Shown: positions 1-4,651 of the stretch, one piece after another
Layout of the letters: each line of letters starts with the position of its first letter
How positions within the stretch are numbered: position 1 is the first letter of the stretch
Source: Nocardioidaceae bacterium
GTDB lineage: Bacteria; Actinomycetota; Actinomycetes; Propionibacteriales; Nocardioidaceae
Direction of reading: 5' to 3'
Assembly: GCA_013696365.1 (NCBI GenBank)
Contig: JACCYS010000063.1
Location: 1-6,281, forward strand
Length of the DNA stretch: 6,281 nucleotides
Notes under the pieces: generated by a model
Told to the model about the DNA's origin: nothing
The model's input: only the letters and a program-made list of their open reading frames with translations
The model's database searches: none
Program-made: the position numbers and the translations under genes

Positions 1-985
1 CGGTGGTCACCGCGAGGCTCGGGTGCAGGGCGTAGTCGCTGCCGCTGGTCACCACCCGAGGCTCATCGAGCGTGCCGTCCGCCGCGCGTTGCCGGACCAC
101 CACCTGGTAACTGCCCGCTCGGTACTCGGTCCAGGCGTATGCGGTGCCGCCGCCGGGCAGCGCTGTTACGGCCGGGTCCCAGACGTTGGTGGCGACCGAC
201 GGGCCGTTCTCCCCGTCAGCTGAACCGGCTTCTGGGCTGACCTGTCGGGTGTCCTCCCAACTGCCCGACACTCTGCCGCCGAACCACCTGCGGGAGTACA
301 CGGCGAACCGCTCACCGACCCGGCCCTGCCAGCAGACCTCCACGGTGCCGTCGTCGTGTGCGACCACCTCTTGGTTGAAGGATGGATGCGCGGTGTCGCT
401 CACTCGCTCCTCGTCGGACCAGCCGTCGCCGCTGTGGTGGCGGCACCACACCGAGACCGCCCCGCCGTCGGCGCGGCCGTACAGAACCCACGGCCGACCG
501 GAGGCGTCGATGATGGCGGTGGGGCGAAAGCAGTCGGCCGGGTCGTCGACGACCGTCTCCACCTCGCCAGCGCCGTTGCTGTCGGTGTGCGTGCGCAGGA
601 CACGCACCCGGTCGCCGACGCCGGGCTCCCACTCGAGCCAGGCATACACCACCTGTCCATCGGTGTGGGTGGCCACCGACGGTCGGGTGGCGGCGCCACC
701 GCCGGCGACGTCGGCGCAGCCCAGCCGGCGATGTCCGGGCAACCCCGGGGCGCGGGCCAAGGCCTCGTCGACATCGGCCAGGAACTCCGGGATGCGGCCG
801 GCTCCCTCATCCACCCACATGAACCGCAACGGGTCGGGGTCAAGCAGCGCCTCCACTGCGCCGACGTCCCGGCAGCGGTCGATGGCGTCAGCCATCCGGG
901 CGTTGAAGGCCAGCACCACCCGCAGGTCAGCGCGCTGTTGGTCGGTGTAGTCACCACTGTGGTGGTCTACCCCGCAGCTGTGCAT
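1..985 (-). CDS. Beta-propeller (sialidase/BNR-like repeat) protein, C-terminus cut by window edge
   Basis: Reading leftward from ATG at 985 there are 328 codons without a stop, so the 3' end lies outside the window. Residues 1-95 form a mostly helical-looking head with no recognised domain. From about residue 100 a repeat of about 50-65 residues recurs: it opens with (R/H)PS/PT, has a DG/GG turn followed by a V-x-x-W or A-W strand, then a V-x-x-R strand, and often ends in a V-S or V-T strand. Copies start near residues 101, 154, 201 and 270, with a fifth beginning at 321 (HPSLAV). This resembles sialidase/BNR-type propeller blades. No signal peptide or membrane segment is visible, so a cytoplasmic location is inferred. 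Function is unknown. From memory, similar blades occur in bacterial proteins that also carry a DUF3604 (PHP-like metallohydrolase) region; if that applies here, it would lie past the left edge. The frame is supported by G/C-rich third positions and a strong ribosome binding site. The long plus-strand frames over the same stretch lack these signs. In-frame GTGs at 988 and 994 are alternative starts. Confidence 0.85.
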   Translation of the reverse strand, partial: MHSCGVDHHSGDYTDQQRADLRVVLAFNARMADAIDRCRDVGAVEALLDPDPLRFMWVDEGAGRIPEFLADVDEALARAPGLPGHRRLGCADVAGGGAATRPSVATHTDGQVVYAWLEWEPGVGDRVRVLRTHTDSNGAGEVETVVDDPADCFRPTAIIDASGRPWVLYGRADGGAVSVWCRHHSGDGWSDEERVSDTAHPSFNQEVVAHDDGTVEVCWQGRVGERFAVYSRRWFGGRVSGSWEDTRQVSPEAGSADGENGPSVATNVWDPAVTALPGGGTAYAWTEYRAGSYQVVVRQRAADGTLDEPRVVTSGSDYALHPSLAVTT

Positions 986-993
986 CACGATCA

Positions 994-1000
994 CTCCTCC
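994..1000 (-). promoter_or_regulatory. Strong ribosome binding site of the propeller gene
   Basis: On the minus strand the sequence reads GGAGGAGTGATCGTGATG. The GGAGGAG purine tract is close to a perfect anti-16S match. Its AGGAG part lies 8 nt before ATG 985; taking GGAGG instead gives 7 nt to GTG 988. GTG 994 overlaps the tract and is therefore unlikely. This site is the main reason for placing the start at 985, with 988 the nearest competitor. Confidence 0.75.
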
Positions 1001-1076
1001 ACATGACCGACGACGCTGCCCGGCCACGTGTTCGACAGCATGACTGGCCCGTCGCGCCGCCGGACAGGGGGGCAAG

Positions 1077-1102
1077 GCGACGATTGTGCAACGACTCATC
1101 GC
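1077..1102. promoter_or_regulatory. Imperfect inverted repeat upstream of the transporter promoter, possible operator
   Basis: The arms GCGACGA (1077-1083) and TCATCGC (1096-1102) are reverse complements at 6 of 7 positions and are separated by 12 nt. The repeat ends 6 nt before the predicted -35 box, where an activator or repressor could act. In GC-rich DNA a match this short can arise by chance, and no regulator gene is visible in the window, so this is only a candidate. Confidence 0.2.
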
Positions 1103-1108
1103 AGGTGA

Positions 1109-1138
1109 TTGACGCCCGGCCGGCTACCTGGATATACG
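1109..1138 (+). promoter_or_regulatory. Predicted sigma70-type promoter of the transporter operon
   Basis: TTGACG (1109-1114) matches the -35 consensus TTGACA at 5 of 6 bases. After an 18-nt spacer comes TATACG (1133-1138), which matches the first four bases of TATAAT. Transcription would start near 1144-1146, leaving a leader of only about 20 nt that holds the binding-protein ribosome binding site (AGAAGGAG, 1153-1160). The spacer contains the perfect palindrome CCGGCCGG. A leader this short leaves no room for a riboswitch or attenuator, so any control of this promoter is probably exerted by a DNA-binding protein. Confidence 0.55.
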
Positions 1139-1166
1139 TCAGGGCAGTCCCGAGAAGGAGTGAGGC

Positions 1167-2798
1167 ATGCACGAATCCGAGCGAAGAGTGATCGCGGCCG
1201 CGATGGAGGCAGGAGGCAGGAGGAACCTCAGCAGGCGTGACGTGCTGCGCGGTTTCGCCGTCGGCAGTGGAGCGCTGGCCGCACCGAGCTGGCTGGCCGC
1301 CTGCTCGGCGGCCGATCCGGTCGGTGGCTCCCAGTCAGACGAGGGCGGAGCCTCCGGCGAACCGAAACGCGGTGGCTCGCTGCGGATGGGTGCGGCCGGG
1401 GGCGGCTCGGGCGACACCGTAGACGCGCACAAGCCGGTGGACAGACCGGACATCAACCGGGTCCACCAGCTGTACGAGCCACTGCTGATCCGCGACGCCA
1501 CGTTCGAGTTGACGCCGGTGGTGGCTGAGTCGGTCGAGCCCAACGACGACCTGACCGTATGGACGGCACGCATCCGGGACGGCATCACCTTCCACGACGG
1601 CCGGCCGGTGCGCCCCGAGGACGTGATCGCGTCGTTCTTGCGGATCACCGACCCCAAGGACCCCAAGGTTGGCGCCCAACTGCTGTCGTTCCTCGACCGC
1701 AAGGGCATGAAGAAGCTCGACGACCGCACCGTCGAGTTCGCCCTGACCCGGCCATCCGCGTTGTTCCTGGACGCGATCTCGGAGTACTTCCAGGGCATCG
1801 TGCCCGAGGACTACGACCCGAATAAGCCGGTCGGTACCGGCCCCTTCGCATTCGAGTCGTTCGACCCCGGCCAGCGCAGCGTCTTCAGCCGGTATGCGGA
1901 CTATTGGCGCGAGGGTGAGCCATACCTCGACGAGCTGGTCATTATCAACTTCACCGACGACGCGGCGCGCGTCAACGCGCTGATCTCCGGGCAGGTGGAG
2001 GCGATCGAGTCGCTGCCCTACGGTCAGATCAGCGTCGTCGAGAACGACTCCAAGCTCACCGTGCTCGAGTCGGAGTCGGGCAACTGGAACCCGTTCACCA
2101 TGCGGGTCGACGCCCAGCCGTTCTCCGACGTCCGGGTGCGTCAGGCGATGCGGCTGATCGCCGACCGGCAGCAGCTCATCGACCAGGTTCTTGTCGGCCA
2201 CGGCAAGCTGGCCAACGACCTGTACAGTCCCGGCGACCCCTGCTTCAACGACTCGCTGCCACAGCGGGAGAAGGACCTCGATCAGGCCAAGTCGCTGCTG
2301 AAGGCAGCCGGGCAGGAGGGGCTGCAGGTCGAGCTGACCACGTCGCCGGTCTCGCAGGGGATCGTCGAGGCCGCGCAGGTGCTCGTCGAGCAGGCCCGCG
2401 CCGCGGGCGTCGACATCCGGTTGAACCAGGTGGACACCGGCACCTTCTACGGCGACGACTACCTGTCCTGGCCGTTCGCGCAGGACTTCTGGGGCACCCG
2501 GTCCTTCCTCGCCCAGGCCGCCCAAGGGTCGTTGCCCGCCTCACCGTTCAACGAGACGCACTGGGCCGACGAGCAGTTCGTCTCGCTGGTCAAGTCCGCA
2601 GAGGAGGAGGTCGACGAGCAGAAGCGCTGCGAGATGATCCAGGAGGCGCAGGCCATCGAGCACGAGAGTGGCGGCCACATCATCTGGGGTTTCGTCAACC
2701 TGGTGGACGCCTACAGCAACACGATCAGCGGTCTTGATCCCAACGTGGCCGGCCACCCGCTGGACAGGTACGGGTTCCGTCATGCTTGGTTCGTCTGA
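1167..2798 (+). CDS. Tat-type lipoprotein, family 5 extracellular solute-binding protein of a peptide-class ABC importer
   Basis: This 543-residue protein is the capture subunit of the importer, predicted to sit lipid-anchored on the outer face of the membrane. Residues 22-28 (SRRDVLR) form a twin-arginine motif, followed by a weakly hydrophobic stretch and the lipobox LAAC, with the lipidated cysteine at residue 46. A Gly/Ser/acidic tether follows to about residue 66. The mature part shows family hallmarks: KRGGSLRMG near 67-75, a region around residue 142 (FHDGRPVRPEDV) and FSDVRVRQAM at 319-328, as in DppA/OppA relatives. Length is normal for the family. Two mature-domain cysteines, near 359 and 488, could pair, but this is unproven. 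The ATG start sits 6 nt after GGAG (AGAAGGAG at 1153-1160). An internal ATG at codon 13 lacks such a site. It is the first gene of the operon, with 24 nt before the permease. The substrate is not deducible: peptides are the default, but sugars, nickel or opines are possible for this family. Confidence 0.93.
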   Translation: MHESERRVIAAAMEAGGRRNLSRRDVLRGFAVGSGALAAPSWLAACSAADPVGGSQSDEGGASGEPKRGGSLRMGAAGGGSGDTVDAHKPVDRPDINRVHQLYEPLLIRDATFELTPVVAESVEPNDDLTVWTARIRDGITFHDGRPVRPEDVIASFLRITDPKDPKVGAQLLSFLDRKGMKKLDDRTVEFALTRPSALFLDAISEYFQGIVPEDYDPNKPVGTGPFAFESFDPGQRSVFSRYADYWREGEPYLDELVIINFTDDAARVNALISGQVEAIESLPYGQISVVENDSKLTVLESESGNWNPFTMRVDAQPFSDVRVRQAMRLIADRQQLIDQVLVGHGKLANDLYSPGDPCFNDSLPQREKDLDQAKSLLKAAGQEGLQVELTTSPVSQGIVEAAQVLVEQARAAGVDIRLNQVDTGTFYGDDYLSWPFAQDFWGTRSFLAQAAQGSLPASPFNETHWADEQFVSLVKSAEEEVDEQKRCEMIQEAQAIEHESGGHIIWGFVNLVDAYSNTISGLDPNVAGHPLDRYGFRHAWFV

Positions 2799-2800
2799 GC

Positions 2801-2823
2801 CCGCCGGCCACGGAGTGGTGCGG
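2801..2823 (+). promoter_or_regulatory. Small stem-loop hiding the ribosome binding site of the first permease
   Basis: The gap between the binding-protein and permease genes can fold. The outer arms CCGC (2801-2804) and GCGG (2820-2823) pair, as do the inner arms CCAC (2808-2811) and GTGG (2815-2818), with a GGA loop and a possible G-U pair at 2807/2819. A 2-nt bulge separates the inner and outer stems. The permease Shine-Dalgarno GGAG (2812-2815) falls in the loop and first stem base, and the first base of its GTG start is paired. It could damp permease translation relative to the upstream lipoprotein. It has no T-tract, so it is not an intrinsic terminator. Folding was judged by eye. Confidence 0.35.
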
Positions 2824-3779
2824 TGACGCTGGGGCGGCTGGTCGTACGTCGGCTGGCGGTCGGTGCGCTGATCCTGTTCGTGGTGTCGGTTCTGGTCTTC
2901 GGTGCCAGTCTGCTGCTGCCAGGGGACGCTGCGCGTGCCGTGCTGGGGCGGACGGCGAGCCCGGAGCGGTTGGCGGCGGTGCGCGCGCAGATGCACCTGG
3001 ACGACCCACCACTGCAGCGCTACCTGTCGTGGGCCGGTGACCTGGTCACCGGGGATCTCGGTGAATCCGTCGTCAGCCAGACCCCGGTCGTCGAGTTGAT
3101 CGCCCAGCGGTCGGTGAACTCGCTGCTGCTGATGGTGCTGGCTGCGCTGATCGCCACGCCGGTGGCGTTGGCGTTGGGAACCTGGAGCGCCCTGCGCCGC
3201 GACCGGCTGCCTGACCACCTGACCTCCCTCGGCACCCTGGTGCTCGCGTCGTTGCCGGAGTTTGTGGTCGGTATCGCGCTGCTGTTCGTCTTCTCCACCG
3301 GACTGCTGCGCTGGCTGCCCGCGGTGGTCGACCAGACCCAGGGGGTGTTGATGCAGCCGGAGGTGTTGGTGCTGCCGGTGCTGACCCTGGCGCTCGCGGT
3401 GTCGCCCTACATCACCCGGATGATGCGCGCCACCATGCTCGAGATCCTCGACAGCGACTTCGTGCACCAGGCCCGCCTCAACGGGGTGCCCGAACGCACG
3501 GTGCTGTGGCGGCACGCGGTACCGAACGCGATCGGGCCGGTGGCGCAGGTGGTGGCCCTGCAGCTGGCCTGGTTGGCCGGCGGGATCGTGCTGGTCGAGT
3601 TCCTCTTCGACTACCCCGGCATCGGCGAGGGCGTGGTGGACGCGGTGGACTCCCGCGACATCCCGACGCTGCAGGCGCTGGTGATGCTGGTGGCGGCGTT
3701 CTACGTGGTGGTCAACCTGCTGGCCGACGTCGTCGGCGTCCTCACCAACCCACGGCTGCGGACCGGCGGCGGCTCGTGA
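2823..3779 (+). CDS. DppB/OppB-type ABC transporter permease
   Basis: This 318-residue integral membrane protein is one half of the transport channel. The first membrane helix lies near residues 9-32, followed by an outside loop of about 65 residues containing the family pattern LQRYLSWAGDLVTGDLG (64-80). About five more helices follow, near 98-120, 134-160, 180-197, 240-262 and 283-307. The EAA-type coupling loop that contacts the ATPase is at about 210-239, with QARLNG (216-221) and HAVPN (231-235). FDYPGIGEG (262-270) and the C-terminal NPRLR (309-313) are also typical. Length is normal for DppB/OppB. The start is GTG, 7 nt after GGAG at 2812-2815; upstream GTG triplets at 2815 and 2818 are out of frame. 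The stop overlaps the next gene by 4 nt, which implies translational coupling. It probably pairs with the permease encoded next. Confidence 0.93.
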   Translation: MTLGRLVVRRLAVGALILFVVSVLVFGASLLLPGDAARAVLGRTASPERLAAVRAQMHLDDPPLQRYLSWAGDLVTGDLGESVVSQTPVVELIAQRSVNSLLLMVLAALIATPVALALGTWSALRRDRLPDHLTSLGTLVLASLPEFVVGIALLFVFSTGLLRWLPAVVDQTQGVLMQPEVLVLPVLTLALAVSPYITRMMRATMLEILDSDFVHQARLNGVPERTVLWRHAVPNAIGPVAQVVALQLAWLAGGIVLVEFLFDYPGIGEGVVDAVDSRDIPTLQALVMLVAAFYVVVNLLADVVGVLTNPRLRTGGGS

Positions 3780-4651
3780 GCAGCGCCGCGGACACCGCCG
3801 CGAGCGGTGGGACGCACGGGCTGGTGCGCCGGTCGCTGGCGGTGGGACGGACGCGAGCAGGCCTGGTCATCACGTCGATAGTCGTGTTGGTGGCGGTTTT
3901 CGGCCCGTTCGTGGCACCGGAGTCCGAGACCGGGTTCGTCGGCGCACCGTTCAGCCCGGACGCACCGGAGACGCTGTTCGGCACCGACACCCTCGGACGG
4001 GACGTGTGGTCGCGGTTCCTGTACGGCGGCGGCTCCGTGCTGTGGCTGTCGGTGCTGTGCACCGTCGCGGGCGTCGGTGCGGGGCTGCTCGTCGCGCTCG
4101 TCGCCGGTTACTCCCGCACCTGGGTCGACGAGCTGCTCATGCGCACCACCGACGTGCTGCTGGCCTTCCCGGCGATCGTGCTCGCGCTGCTCTTCCTGGC
4201 AGTGTTCGAGCCGCAACCGTGGACGGTCGTCGCCACCGTGGCGGCCGGGCACGCACCGCGGGTGGCCCGGGTGATGCGGGCAGCCGTGCTCGACGTCGCG
4301 GGTCGGGACTACGTGCGCTCGGCAGAGTCGATGGGGCTGCGCCGCTGGTCGATACGGCTGGGTGACCTGCTGCCCAACGTGACCGGCCCGCTGATGGTCG
4401 AGACCGGGCTGCGGTTGACGTACTCGGTGGCGCTGGTGGCCGGGCTCGGCTTCCTGGGTCTGTCCGGCCTGCAGGCCGACCAGGCCGACTGGGGGCTGAT
4501 GATCAACGAGAACCGGCTGGGCTTCACCGTGCAGCCCTGGGCTGTCCTGTTGCCCGTGATCGCGATCGGGCTGCTGACCGTTGGCACGAACTTGATCGCC
4601 GACGGAATCGCCCGCACGTCCGCGGGCACCGACCGAGAGGTCGTCGGATGA
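3776..4651 (+). CDS. DppC/OppC-type ABC transporter permease
   Basis: This 291-residue membrane protein is the second half of the channel. The cytoplasmic N-terminus (1-28) is Arg-rich, and the first helix spans about 29-47. The DppC/OppC hallmark FGTDTLGRDVWSRFLYG is at 68-84. Further helices lie near 86-111, 123-143, 212-230 and 255-275, with a shorter hydrophobic stretch near 150-158. The EAA-type loop is at about 177-201: SAESMG at 182-187 and LLPN at 198-201. The assigned start is GTG at 3776, inside the GTGA overlap with the upstream stop. Only a weak GGCGG-like tract precedes it, so initiation probably depends on ribosomes finishing the upstream gene. The same frame stays open upstream to ATG 3506, but that extension lies wholly inside the first permease gene, has Ala/Gly/Arg-rich shadow composition, and would make the protein abnormally long. 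The 3' end overlaps the ATPase gene as ATGA. Confidence 0.92.
   Translation: MSSAADTAASGGTHGLVRRSLAVGRTRAGLVITSIVVLVAVFGPFVAPESETGFVGAPFSPDAPETLFGTDTLGRDVWSRFLYGGGSVLWLSVLCTVAGVGAGLLVALVAGYSRTWVDELLMRTTDVLLAFPAIVLALLFLAVFEPQPWTVVATVAAGHAPRVARVMRAAVLDVAGRDYVRSAESMGLRRWSIRLGDLLPNVTGPLMVETGLRLTYSVALVAGLGFLGLSGLQADQADWGLMINENRLGFTVQPWAVLLPVIAIGLLTVGTNLIADGIARTSAGTDREVVG

Larger units (their letters stand above)
986..1166. other. Divergent intergenic regulatory region
   Basis: This 181-bp stretch separates the two divergent starts, the leftward propeller gene and the rightward transporter operon. The right half holds a good promoter for the transporter (1109-1138). The left half holds the propeller gene's ribosome binding site. 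I could not find a convincing -35/-10 pair for the leftward gene. Other visible structure includes a CACGTG palindrome at 1025-1030, an imperfect 7-bp inverted repeat with arms at 1077-1083 and 1096-1102, and the 8-bp palindrome CCGGCCGG at 1116-1123 inside the promoter spacer. No small open frame with a credible ribosome binding site was seen here. Confidence 0.7.

Noticed and set aside
400..957. Minus-strand open frame of 185 codons within the propeller gene
   Set aside because: It is an out-of-frame shadow of the propeller gene, with Trp/Pro/Ser/Arg-rich composition and no repeat pattern.
144..1006. Long plus-strand open frames (144-950 and 356-1006) opposite the propeller gene
   Set aside because: They are Ser/Thr/Pro- or Ala/Gly/Val-rich with no recognisable motifs and no good ribosome binding site. 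The minus-strand frame has repeats, proper codon bias and a strong site.
1022..1049. GGCCA-N18-TGGCC inverted repeat and CACGTG palindrome in the intergenic region
   Set aside because: The arms are too short and GC-rich to distinguish from chance, and they have no clear position relative to a leftward promoter.
986..1166. Small RNA, riboswitch or leader peptide in the divergent region
   Set aside because: The predicted leader of the rightward operon is only about 20 nt. No terminator-like hairpin with a T-tract and no small frame with a credible ribosome binding site was found.
1335..2525. Minus-strand open frame of 396 codons opposite the solute-binding protein
   Set aside because: It is a high-GC antisense shadow. 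The plus strand encodes a clear family-5 binding protein, and the antisense product matches nothing.
2541..3515. Minus-strand open frame of 324 codons spanning the binding-protein/permease junction
   Set aside because: It is Gln/Arg/His-rich shadow composition crossing two well-supported plus-strand genes.
3506..3775. Upstream extension of the second permease to ATG 3506
   Set aside because: It would overlap the first permease by 274 nt, adds 90 low-complexity residues, and makes the protein unusually long. GTG 3776 in the stop overlap gives the normal family length.
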